This document shows positions 17,101 through 24,662 of a stretch of 64,000 nt of DNA, piece after piece. Every line of letters starts with the position of its first letter. The first letter of the stretch is position 1. This DNA comes from Micrococcus sp023147585 (GTDB taxonomy: Bacteria > Actinomycetota > Actinomycetes > Actinomycetales > Micrococcaceae). The notes below the pieces were generated by a model. That model saw only the letters and a program-made list of their open reading frames with translations. It made no database searches and was not told the origin of the DNA. The stretch covers positions 496,001-560,000 of the forward strand of contig NZ_CP085253.1 of assembly GCF_044872765.1 (NCBI RefSeq). The letters are read 5' to 3'. The translations under genes and the position numbers were made by a program.

Positions 17101-17850
17101 TTAGACGGGGGTGGTGAAGGTGCCGGCGAGGCTCTGCAGCTGGTACATCCACAGCATCCAGAGCCCGGAGACCATCAGAATCCCGACCCCCACCAGCAGG
17201 GATCCGCCGATGATGTTGAATACCCGGATGTTGCGGCGGACGTAGGACAGGGCGTTGGTGACCCAGCTGATCCCCGCCGCGGCCAGCAGGAATGGGATGC
17301 CCAGTCCCAGGCAGTAGAGGAAGCCCAGCAGGGCCCCGCGCCAGGGATCGCCGGTGGTGGTGCTCAATGCCAGCACGGCGCCGAGTGTCGGGCCGATGCA
17401 GGGAGTCCAGCCCAGCCCAAAGACGACCCCGAGCACCGGGGCCCCGGCCAGGCCCGTCCGGGGGGCCAGGGTGGGTTTGATCGTGCGCTGGAAAAAGGGC
17501 AACTTGCCAACCATGGCCAGGCCCATAACGATCACCAGGACGCCCAGGACGCGGATCATCGGGTCCTGCCAGCGCACCAGCCAGTGACCGATCGTGCCGA
17601 AGGCGGCCCCGTAGAGGGTGAAGACCGCGGCGAAGCCCAGGATGAACAGCCCGACCCCGGTCAGCACCCGGCGGCGGTTGTCCGGATGTGTGGGGTTGGC
17701 CAGCCCGGAGACGTAACCGAGGTAGCCGGGCACCAGCGGCAGGATGCACGGGGACAGAAACGAGACGATCCCTGCGATCATCGCCAGCGGTGCGGCAATG
17801 AGCAGAGCCCCGGAGTTGACGGTCTCGGCGAAGTAGTTCCCGATGCTCAC
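17101..17850 (-). CDS. ccdA: CcdA-type thiol:disulfide electron-transfer protein
   Basis: 249 residues with six membrane helices and the two conserved cysteine segments, SFLSPCILPLVPGY (about 30-43) and GWTPCIGPTLGA. CcdA moves reducing equivalents from cytoplasmic thioredoxin to extracytoplasmic thiol proteins, for example in cytochrome c maturation. The GTG start overlaps no other gene. It is divergent from the cmtR-like regulator gene, with 177 bp between them that include the regulator's operator. No cytochrome c synthase genes (resB/resC) accompany it, so it may serve the island's own DsbA-like protein. Confidence 0.9.
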   Translation of the reverse strand: MSIGNYFAETVNSGALLIAAPLAMIAGIVSFLSPCILPLVPGYLGYVSGLANPTHPDNRRRVLTGVGLFILGFAAVFTLYGAAFGTIGHWLVRWQDPMIRVLGVLVIVMGLAMVGKLPFFQRTIKPTLAPRTGLAGAPVLGVVFGLGWTPCIGPTLGAVLALSTTTGDPWRGALLGFLYCLGLGIPFLLAAAGISWVTNALSYVRRNIRVFNIIGGSLLVGVGILMVSGLWMLWMYQLQSLAGTFTTPV

Positions 17851-17998
17851 ACCGAGCCCCTTCTCCTGCCGTCCGACAATGGGACGGGCAGGAGCCGGGA
17901 TGGTTCGGTCAGCGGGACATCAGAGTGGGGCACGGTTGCGCGGACCTCCTGGGATCGGGCCATGGTGCCGGCCGCTTGCCGGGCGGCACCCCGACAAG

Positions 17999-18018
17999 GG
18001 TACACGTTATGCTGTACC
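17999..18018. promoter_or_regulatory. Palindromic operator of the CmtR-like repressor
   Basis: GGTACA and TGTACC are perfect inverted half-sites separated by 8 bp (CGTTATGC). The site overlaps a likely -10 box (TATGCT, 18009-18014) and ends 10 bp before the regulator's ATG. It is well placed for autorepression and for blocking the divergent ccdA promoter. Confidence 0.65.
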
Positions 18019-18027
18019 GTTCTAGGC

Positions 18028-18360
18028 ATGAGCACCACGACCCTCACTCATGTCTCGACGTTGTCCCGACTGGGCCATGCCCTCTCTGATGACACCCGGA
18101 CCCGGATCCTGCTGGCCCTGCGTGATGGGCCGGCCCGCCCGTCGGCGCTGGCCGGGGAGCTGGGGGTGTCCAAGCAGGTGATGTCCAACCAGTTGGCCTG
18201 CCTGCGCGGCTGCGGGCTGGTGACCACTACCGCCGAGGGCCGCAACGTCTGGTACGCCCTGGCCGACCCCCGGCTGGGCCAGACCCTTGGGGAGCTGCTG
18301 GAGTTGACGCTGACCATCGACCCGGATTGCTGCTCCGCTGCGGGATGCACCTGCGCATGA
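18028..18360 (+). CDS. CmtR-like ArsR/SmtB-family metal sensor
   Basis: 110 residues with a winged-helix domain. The recognition region contains CLRGCGLV (Cys58 and Cys62), equivalent to the Cys57/Cys61 pair of mycobacterial CmtR, and the C-terminus is cysteine-rich (DPDCCSAAGCTCA: Cys101, 102, 107, 109), in the position of the third CmtR ligand. CmtR senses Cd(II) and Pb(II) and leaves DNA when metal binds. A palindromic operator precedes the gene. The stop overlaps the CDF gene start (ATGA), so repressor and exporter are co-translated. Confidence 0.85.
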   Translation: MSTTTLTHVSTLSRLGHALSDDTRTRILLALRDGPARPSALAGELGVSKQVMSNQLACLRGCGLVTTTAEGRNVWYALADPRLGQTLGELLELTLTIDPDCCSAAGCTCA

Positions 18361-19145
18361 GCACCCTCACGCTGAGCTCCAAGCCCCTCACGGACGACCG
18401 CCGTGCGGTCCTGCACCGCCGGATCCGCTGGATCGTGGCCGGAACCATCACCTACAACGTGATCGAGGCGGCCATCGCCCTGGCCGCCGGCACCGTGGCC
18501 TCGTCCTCCGCGTTGATCGGCTTCGGCTTGGACTCCATCGTGGAGGTCCTCTCCGCCGCCGCGGTGGCCTGGCAGTTCGCCACCCCGGACCCGCACCGCC
18601 GGGAGAAGGTGGCGCTGCGCCTGATCGCCTTCTCCTTCTTCGGCTTGGCCGCCTTCATCACCGTCGACGCCGTGCGCACCCTGTTCGGGGCCGGGCAACC
18701 GGAGCATTCCACGGTGGGGATCGTGCTGGCCGCCGTGAGCTTGGCCATCATGCCGTTCCTGTCCTGGTTCGAGCGGCGCACTGGCCGCGAACTCGGGTCC
18801 GCCTCCGCGGTGGCCGACTCCAAACAGACCCTGATCTGCACCTACCTCTCGGCGGTCCTGCTGGTGGGCCTGGTCCTCAACAGCACCCTGGGCTGGACCT
18901 GGGCCGACCCAGTCGCGGCCCTGGTGATCGCCGCCGTCGCCCTCAAGGAAGGGGTGGAGGCCTGGCGCGGGGATGCCTGCTGCACCCCCGCCTCCGCGCT
19001 GATCGCCGGGGACCAGAACGGAAGGACGGCGATGGCTGCGGGGCGGATTGCGCCTGCTGTGCGCATTGAGCATGCCTTCAGTATCGCCGGACAGGATGGT
19101 GACGTTCAGCTGATGATTCATCGAGTGGAAGAGACCCTGGTATGA
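18357..19145 (+). CDS. Cation diffusion facilitator-type metal exporter
   Basis: 262 residues from the ATG that overlaps the regulator's stop. Its membrane helices include the metal-site segment SSSALIGFGLDSIVEVLSA (Asp at the family's metal-binding position) and a second acidic segment in the SASAVADSKQT region. The core ends with WRGDACC, a possible extra thiol site, followed by a roughly 40-residue tail not typical of the family. It probably expels the metal sensed by the CmtR-like repressor by proton antiport. Confidence 0.85.
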   Translation: MSTLTLSSKPLTDDRRAVLHRRIRWIVAGTITYNVIEAAIALAAGTVASSSALIGFGLDSIVEVLSAAAVAWQFATPDPHRREKVALRLIAFSFFGLAAFITVDAVRTLFGAGQPEHSTVGIVLAAVSLAIMPFLSWFERRTGRELGSASAVADSKQTLICTYLSAVLLVGLVLNSTLGWTWADPVAALVIAAVALKEGVEAWRGDACCTPASALIAGDQNGRTAMAAGRIAPAVRIEHAFSIAGQDGDVQLMIHRVEETLV

Positions 19146-20059
19146 GCGGACACGATCATTCCCATGCTCTTCCGGCGGCGGGCCGGCGGGGCCGGCTGGC
19201 CGTGGTCTTCTCCATCACCGCGACGATCATGGTCGCCGAGGTCATCGGCGCGCTGGCTTCGGGCAGTCTGGCCCTGCTGGCCGACGCCGGGCACATGTTT
19301 ACTGACTCAGCCGGGTTGCTGATCGCCCTGACCGCCACGACCCTGGCGCTGCGCCCGGCCACGGACAAGCGCACCTGGGGGTACAAGCGCGCCGAGATCA
19401 TCGCCGCGGCCGCGCAGGCCGCGGTGCTGCTGGCCGTGGGCGGCTTCGTAGCCGTGGAGGGCGTACGCCGGCTCATCGAACCCCCCGAGGTCGAATCCAC
19501 CGCGATGCTCTGGTTCGGGGTGATCGGTTTGGCTGGCAACCTCATCGGTCTGGCGATCCTGGCCTCTTCCCGAGGTGAGAACCTGAACATGAAGGCCGCG
19601 TTCCTGGAGGTACTCAACGACGCTCTGGGATCGGTCGCAGTGATCGTTTCGGCGATCGTGATCGCCACCACCGGCTGGAATCGCGCCGATGCGGTGGTGT
19701 CCCTGTTGATCGCCGCACTGATCGTGCCCAGAGCCCTGATCCTGCTTCGCGACACCATCGACGTACTCATGGAGACCACCCCCAAGGGCTTGGACCTGGA
19801 GGCGGTCCGCATCCGGCTATCGGAGCTGCCGCACGTGCTGGAGGTCCATGACCTGCACGCTTCACGCATCGACTCCGACACCCCCGTGCTCTCCGCGCAC
19901 GTCACCGTGCACAACGGCTGCCTGACCGCCGCGCACCTGGGCACTGTGCTGACCGACCTGCAACGGTGCGTGGCCCAGGATTTCCAAGTACCCATCGAAC
20001 ACTCCACCTTCCAAATCGAACCGGCCACCCACCCCCACACTGAGACCCTCCACCCCTGA
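19142..20059 (+). CDS. czcD: CzcD-type cation diffusion facilitator
   Basis: 305 residues starting with a His-rich MSGHDHSH. Six helices carry the metal motifs ADAGHMFTDS (His and Asp ligands) and FLEVLNDALGS (Asp retained, Glu at the usual His position, a common actinobacterial variant). The cytoplasmic ferredoxin-like C-terminal domain is complete, with HVTVHNGCLT. Its known role is export of Zn, Cd or Co. It overlaps the preceding exporter gene by four bases. Two different CDF proteins in one operon suggest distinct metals or a heteromer. Confidence 0.92.
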   Translation: MSGHDHSHALPAAGRRGRLAVVFSITATIMVAEVIGALASGSLALLADAGHMFTDSAGLLIALTATTLALRPATDKRTWGYKRAEIIAAAAQAAVLLAVGGFVAVEGVRRLIEPPEVESTAMLWFGVIGLAGNLIGLAILASSRGENLNMKAAFLEVLNDALGSVAVIVSAIVIATTGWNRADAVVSLLIAALIVPRALILLRDTIDVLMETTPKGLDLEAVRIRLSELPHVLEVHDLHASRIDSDTPVLSAHVTVHNGCLTAAHLGTVLTDLQRCVAQDFQVPIEHSTFQIEPATHPHTETLHP

Positions 20060-20106
20060 CCCACCCCTGCATCCCAGCCCCAGCTCATTCCCACCCCGAC
20101 GGCACG

Positions 20107-20892
20107 GTGCCGTCGCCACCGACCGAAACGGATCCCTTCGTGAGCACACCGACCCGCAATCCGACCCCCTCTGATCCGTCAACACCGGGCACCACATCCC
20201 GCAAGGCCAAGACCATCGTCTGGGTCGTACTGGCCGCTGTGGTGCTGGCCGGGCTGATCGTCGGAGTGGTGGCCGCCAGCGGCCCCCGCGACGCCGCCCC
20301 CCAGGGCTCCGGGCAAACTGCCTCCTCCGGGACCGGGCAGAGCGCCCCCTCGGAGGCCACGCCGGTGATGCGCCCAGACAGCCGGGTACTGTCCAAGGCC
20401 CCGAACGAGCAGGCCGTGCTGGTGGAGTTCCTGGACTTCGAGTGCGAGGGCTGCAAGGCCGCCTACCCGGTCGTGGAAGAACTGCGCGCCGAGTACGCCG
20501 ACACGGTGACCTTTGTGCACCGCTACTTCCCGCTGCCCGGACATCCCAACTCGATGACCGCCGCCGTAGCCGTGGAAGCCGCCGGCCAGCAGGGACAGTA
20601 CGAGGCGATGTATCAGCAGATGTTCGACACCCAGGAGCAGTGGAGCCATACCACTGAGGACCGGAGCCCGGTGTTCCGCGGTTACGCCGAGGATCTCGGC
20701 CTGGACATGGCCGCCTACGATGCCGCGGTGGCTGACCCGGCCACCCGCGACCGCATCGAGGCCGACGTGGCCGACGGGACCGCGCTGGGCGTGCAGGGCA
20801 CCCCGACCTTCTTCCTGGACGGACAGATGCTCACTCTGAACACCCTCGAGCAGTTCCGCGCCGAGGTCGACGCCGCCGCCACGACGGACTGA
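20107..20892 (+). CDS. Membrane-anchored DsbA-like thiol oxidoreductase
   Basis: 261 residues from GTG 20107; GTG 20140 is an alternative start and neither has a clear RBS. A single N-terminal helix (about 36-57) is followed by a Ser/Gly/Thr-rich linker and a thioredoxin-fold domain with active site CEGC (Cys113, Cys116) and the cis-Pro loop GTPTFF. It resembles the DsbA/Com1-like proteins of actinobacteria that introduce disulfides outside the membrane. The VKOR gene follows after 8 bp, the usual redox partner. Confidence 0.9.
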   Translation: MPSPPTETDPFVSTPTRNPTPSDPSTPGTTSRKAKTIVWVVLAAVVLAGLIVGVVAASGPRDAAPQGSGQTASSGTGQSAPSEATPVMRPDSRVLSKAPNEQAVLVEFLDFECEGCKAAYPVVEELRAEYADTVTFVHRYFPLPGHPNSMTAAVAVEAAGQQGQYEAMYQQMFDTQEQWSHTTEDRSPVFRGYAEDLGLDMAAYDAAVADPATRDRIEADVADGTALGVQGTPTFFLDGQMLTLNTLEQFRAEVDAAATTD

Positions 20893-20900
20893 CCGGGCCC

Positions 20901-21584
20901 ATGAGTGTCCCCGACACCGACACCAATTCACCCGTGACGATCCCCACGACCACCACCGACCGCCCTGCCGGTACCGGGCAGGCCTCCGACGTAGCGGGGA
21001 TACCGACTGTCGCCCGGCACCGTCCGTTCGGCCTGGTGCTGTTGATCACCGGGGTGGTCGGCTGGGTGGCCTCGGCGATCCTGGTGCTCGAACGCCTGGA
21101 GCTGTACGAGGATGCCGGGTACATCACCAGCTGTGACATCAACCCCTGGGTGTCTTGCGGGAAGGTGATGGGGACCTGGCAGTCCGAGCTGTTCGGCTTC
21201 CCCAACCCGTTGATCGGCATCGTGGCGTTCGCCGTGGTCATCACCACCGCCATGGTGACCCTCTCCGGGGCGAGCCCCGGGCGCTGGTACTGGGCCGGCC
21301 TGCAGGCCGGGGTCACCGCCGGCACGGTGTTCACCATCTGGCTGTGGTCCCAGGCGTTGTTCGAGATCCACATCCTGTGCCTGTACTGCATGATCGTGTG
21401 GGCGGCGATGATCCCGCTGTTCATCCTGCTCACCGTGCGCAACCTCGCCCACGGCGTGATCCCCGCGCACGCCGCGGTGGTGCGGTTTTCCGCCGGCTGG
21501 GCCGGAACCCTGGTGGCCATCGCCTATGTGGCCGTGGCCGCCTCGGTGTTCTGGACCTTCTTCCCGGCCCTCACCGGTTACTGA
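20901..21584 (+). CDS. Vitamin K epoxide reductase (VKOR) family protein
   Basis: 227 residues. Four or five membrane helices carry both required cysteine pairs: Cys78 and Cys86 in SCDINPWVSCG, and the quinone-proximal CLYC (Cys160/Cys163). In actinobacteria VKOR re-oxidises DsbA using menaquinone, and here it directly follows a dsbA-like gene. Whether it serves the whole cell or only the island's proteins depends on whether the chromosome carries another copy. Confidence 0.92.
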   Translation: MSVPDTDTNSPVTIPTTTTDRPAGTGQASDVAGIPTVARHRPFGLVLLITGVVGWVASAILVLERLELYEDAGYITSCDINPWVSCGKVMGTWQSELFGFPNPLIGIVAFAVVITTAMVTLSGASPGRWYWAGLQAGVTAGTVFTIWLWSQALFEIHILCLYCMIVWAAMIPLFILLTVRNLAHGVIPAHAAVVRFSAGWAGTLVAIAYVAVAASVFWTFFPALTGY

Positions 21585-21639
21585 CACACCAGCCGCACTA
21601 CGGCCCGCCCACGCGCCCGCAACGAGGAGAAACCACACC

Positions 21640-21720
21640 ATGGCCGAGACCGACGTGCTAGTGATCGGCGCCCGCCAAGCAGGGCTGGCGCTCGGGCACT
21701 ACCTGAGGCGTGAGGAGCCG
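21640..21720 (+). pseudogene. N-terminal fragment of an ArsO-type flavin monooxygenase
   Basis: After the RBS AACGAGGAGAAA a frame starts MAETDVLVIGARQAGLALGHYLRRE, the dinucleotide-binding start of FAD/NAD(P)H monooxygenases found beside arsenite permeases. Similarity ends after about 27 residues; the frame then runs through unrelated sequence to a stop at 21870. The second glycine of the Rossmann motif is Arg. The gene is broken by a deletion or recombination; the 150 bp after the break show no recognisable gene. Confidence 0.6.
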
Positions 21721-21866
21721 AGCTGTCGGCAAAGCCGGACACAGGTTGGGAAACCGAGAAGGGCAGGCAGTAGGTTCCTTGTCCAACAGGCCCTCTACCG
21801 CCACGTCGCGACAACCGGGCAGCTCCGTGAGGATGGAGGCAAGGTCCTCGCCCGGAAAGGAAGTAC

Positions 21867-21940
21867 ATGATCGGCTGGCTGGAGCGGTGGCAGATTCCCT
21901 TGTACCTGGTTGCCCTGGGAGCCGGTGCCGCTTGCGGAAG
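21867..21940 (+). pseudogene. N-terminal fragment of an ACR3-type arsenite permease
   Basis: An RBS (GGAAAGGAAG) and ATG start MIGWLERWQIPLYLVALGAG, like the first helix of ACR3/bile-acid-symporter arsenite exporters. The similarity stops after about 24 residues. With the preceding fragment it indicates a deleted arsenic resistance operon. Confidence 0.5.
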
Positions 21941-22081
21941 CGGCATAACCGAACCGACACCGTGTCCACGATCAAGGGCCAAGGCCCCACTCCTACTCCG
22001 GCCTCACCTGACCCCGCTCCGGCACCACCACCGCGGCCGAAGTCGCCGACGTTTGATCGCCTCGATGAAGGGAAATTCGCT

Positions 22082-22984
22082 ATGCCGCCGATCGACCAGT
22101 GGGTCACGTTCGAACCCCTCACCGGCTCACCCGTCGGCATCGCCGCTCTGCTGTTCGCGGCACTGTATCTGCGAGGAGCGATCTGGATGTGGCGAAACAG
22201 GCGCCGTTGGGCGATCGCCCGCACAGCATCGTTCCTGATCGGGTGCGCCCTGATCTTCGCTATCACGATGTTCGGTGTGAACCGTCTCGCGACGGAATCC
22301 ATCACAGCGCTGGTGTTCCAGCAGATCACCCTGCTGACCGTCGTTCCGCCGCTCCTCATCGCAGGGTCACCCGGGCTGCTGCTCCTGCGCAGCACACCGC
22401 ACACCGGCCTCGGGCGTCTCGTGCTCCGTGCCGCGCACGGGGGACTGCGCTCACGATTCTGGAGCGCCGCACTGCACCCTGTGGTCGCCATCGTCATTGC
22501 GATACTGCTGTACCCGGTCCTCTACCTGACCGACGCGATCAGCGTCATCATGCGCATCCCCTTCGGCCAGGACGCCTTGCTCTTCGTCATCCTCGTCCTC
22601 GGCATCGTCTCGGCAACACCGCTATGGTCCTCCGATCCGCTACCGCGCCAACCCTCCTTCGCCGCACGATTCGTCGATATCGCCGTCGAGATCCAGATCC
22701 ACGCCATTTTCGGCCTGATCCTGCTCCGTACCGCCACACCGCTGTTCAGCGCATACGCCACCCCCACAGGCAGCCATGACCCCGTCATCGACCAGGCGAT
22801 CGCCGGCACGCTGGTATGGACCTACGCGGAGCTGCCGATGTTCGTAGTGCTCATCGTCTGCCTGTCCCGCTGGCGAGCCCGCGACGTGCGCACCTCGAGA
22901 CAGCGACAGAAAGCCGAGGACGCCGAACTCGACTCTTACAACGAGTACCTCGCCAGCCTCTCCCGAAGACGGAACGAGAGCTAG
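22082..22984 (+). CDS. CtaG/Caa3-type cytochrome c oxidase assembly protein
   Basis: 300 residues with about seven membrane helices in the DUF1404/CtaG pattern. Helix 3 carries FQQITLLTVVPPLLIAGSPG and later segments contain HPVVAIVIAILLYP and IQIHAIFGLILL. CtaG-like proteins help build the CuA or CuB centre of haem-copper oxidases, or handle copper. The TAG stop is part of the CTAG at the edge of IS copy 2, so the IS landed exactly on the stop codon. The longer upstream frame (from 21710) is not homologous. Confidence 0.82.
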   Translation: MPPIDQWVTFEPLTGSPVGIAALLFAALYLRGAIWMWRNRRRWAIARTASFLIGCALIFAITMFGVNRLATESITALVFQQITLLTVVPPLLIAGSPGLLLLRSTPHTGLGRLVLRAAHGGLRSRFWSAALHPVVAIVIAILLYPVLYLTDAISVIMRIPFGQDALLFVILVLGIVSATPLWSSDPLPRQPSFAARFVDIAVEIQIHAIFGLILLRTATPLFSAYATPTGSHDPVIDQAIAGTLVWTYAELPMFVVLIVCLSRWRARDVRTSRQRQKAEDAELDSYNEYLASLSRRRNES

Positions 22985-23492
22985 GGCATGTCTGACAATC
23001 GTTTGGACCACGCGAGCACAGCGTTCAACACCACGGCGGCCCGGTAGACGATCGCGTACTTGTCGTACCGGGTCGCCAGGCCCCGCCATTGCTTCAGGTG
23101 CGCGTACTGGCGCTCGATCACGTTCCGGCCCTTGTAAGCCTGCGAGTCCAGGCCCACGGGACGGCCACCGGCCGAGCCGCGGCGCCTGCGGTGGCCCTGC
23201 TGATCCGCCGGCTCGGGGATCACGGCTTTGATCCGGCGGGCACGCAGGTGGGTGCGGATCGCCCGGGAGGAGTACGCCTTGTCGCCCAGCACCGCCTCGG
23301 GGCGGGTCCGGGGCCGCCCTACCGGCCGTGCCACGCGCAGCCGCCCCAGCAGCGGCAGCAGCATCGGGGAGTCCCCGGCTTGGCCGGGGGTGATCAGGCT
23401 GACCAGCGGCAGCCCGGTCCCATCGACGAGCTGATGGATCTTCGTGCTCAGCCCTCCCCGGGAGCGCCCGATGCCGTGATCGGCCGGCTCCT
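22981..23492 (-). CDS. IS5-family transposase, C-terminal ORF (copy 2)
   Basis: Same sequence as in copy 1, with the second Asp and final Glu of the DDE triad intact. It is expressed only by frameshift from the N-terminal ORF, which is itself broken in this copy. Confidence 0.75.
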
Positions 23493-23920
23493 CATGCAGA
23501 TTCCTGTAGTTCGACCCATCCCCCTGTGAGGCGGGTGATGTTCGTCGCGTGCTGATGCGCGCGGGCGATCGTGGAGTCCACCGAGACCGACCAATCGATC
23601 AGGCCTTCGGCGTCCGCGGCGGCGGTCAGCCTCGCCAGCACCGCATCCCAGGTGCCCTCTTCAGCTAAGCGCCGGTGCCAGGTCCACACGGTCTGCCAAG
23701 GCCCGTAGACCTCGGGCAGATCCCTCCATGCAATCCCGCACCGATATCGGTAGATGATCGCCTCCACCATCGTGCGGGCGTCCGAGAACGGCCTGCCGGC
23801 CCTGCCGGTCCGGGTCGGGAGCATCGGGGCGATCAACTCCCTTGGGCATCGGAGAGCATCTGGAAGCGGGACATGCCTTCCAGGGTGTCAGCTGGCCCCC
23901 TGGATCCATTCTCAGACACG
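23492..23920 (-). pseudogene. IS5-family transposase, N-terminal ORF, broken by a 1-nt deletion (copy 2)
   Basis: The missing base falls within the codons for SDAQWELIAPML. The first 27 or so codons are thus out of frame with the rest, and only an internal start (MIAPMLPTRTG, 23836) remains. The N-terminal DNA-binding part is lost, so this copy probably cannot move by itself but can still be moved by copy 1. Confidence 0.75.
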
Positions 23921-23923
23921 CCC

Positions 23924-23929
23924 TAGACT
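23924..23929 (+). promoter_or_regulatory. -10 box of the DUF3043 gene, overlapping the transposon edge
   Basis: TAGACT lies 6 bases before the GTG start at 23936, suggesting a leaderless transcript. The first TAG belongs to the CTAG at the IS end, so the native -35 region has been replaced by IS sequence. Confidence 0.45.
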
Positions 23930-23935
23930 GGCTCG

Positions 23936-24538
23936 GTGTTCACTCGCAGGAAGTCCTCCCCGTCCGCCGAGCCCCCGGCCGCCCCGGCCACCCACGGCTC
24001 GACCGCCCACACCGGCGCCGACCGCGCGCAGGGCAAGTCCACGCCCACGCCGCGGCGCCGCGACCAGGAGGCCGCTCGCCGCCGCCCCCTCGTCCCAGCG
24101 GACCGACAGGCCGCGAAGAAGGCGCAGCGCGACGCGACCCGCCAGGAGCGCATGCGCCAGCGCGTCGCCCTCGAGACCGGGGATGAGCGCGGACTTCCGG
24201 CACGGGACCGGGGCCCTCAGAAGCGCTGGGTCCGCGACCTCGTGGACGCCCGCACCGGGGTGGGCGAGTGGCTCATGCCCATCGTCTTCCTCTACCTGCT
24301 GCTCATGCTCGTGCCGGGGCAGCAGTTCCAGATCATCCTCATGCTGAGCCTCTACGCGGTGGTGGCCCTCGTGATCGTGGACAGCGTGATCCTCTCCCGA
24401 CAGGTGAAGCGGGGCCTCACGGCACGCTTCGGCACGCCCGAGCCCGGCACCCGCATGTACGGCGTCATGCGGGGGCTGCAGTTCCGCCGCCTGCGCCTGC
24501 CCAAGCCACAGGTCAAGCGCGGTCAGCACCCCGCCTGA
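23936..24538 (+). CDS. DUF3043 family membrane protein
   Basis: 200 residues. A long charged, disordered N-terminus (1-105, rich in Pro, Ala and Arg) is followed by two membrane helices (about 113-130 and 136-153) and a basic tail. This is the actinobacterial DUF3043 layout. Function is unknown. The GTG start appears leaderless. Confidence 0.82.
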   Translation: MFTRRKSSPSAEPPAAPATHGSTAHTGADRAQGKSTPTPRRRDQEAARRRPLVPADRQAAKKAQRDATRQERMRQRVALETGDERGLPARDRGPQKRWVRDLVDARTGVGEWLMPIVFLYLLLMLVPGQQFQIILMLSLYAVVALVIVDSVILSRQVKRGLTARFGTPEPGTRMYGVMRGLQFRRLRLPKPQVKRGQHPA

Positions 24539-24555
24539 GCCACTCCGTCAGCCAC

Positions 24556-24597
24556 GACGACGGCGCCGCGCCCCGCGAGGGGCGCGGCGCCGTCGTC
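24556..24597. terminator. Bidirectional terminator between DUF3043 gene and pyrD
   Basis: A perfect 19-bp stem (GACGACGGCGCCGCGCCCC and its complement) closed by GCGA, between the ends of two convergent genes. Confidence 0.8.
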
Positions 24598-24662
24598 GTC
24601 CGGGTCTCGCACAGGCCGGGGCACCCCCGGGCTGCAGCGGTGCCGGCCTCGAGCCGGAGGGA

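Larger units (their letters stand above)
16019..23926. mobile_element. Composite transposon: two direct IS5-family copies with metal/thiol cargo
   Basis: Two near-identical IS copies in the same orientation (16019-16965 and 22981-23926) enclose about 6 kb. CTAG occurs at all four IS ends, including the outermost two, as expected for a 4-bp target duplication. Removing the segment joins the dipeptidase upstream region directly to the DUF3043 promoter. The cargo genes (ccdA, cmtR-like, two CDF exporters, dsbA-like, VKOR, ctaG-like and arsenic-gene fragments) differ in theme from the housekeeping genes on both sides. Confidence 0.75.
22981..23926 (-). mobile_element. IS5-family element, copy 2 (frameshifted)
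   Basis: Same ends and CTAG flanks as copy 1, and identical over the stretches compared, except that one A is missing near position 23842 (CTCCCTTGGG against CTCCCATTGGG). The element is therefore 1 bp shorter. Confidence 0.85.
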
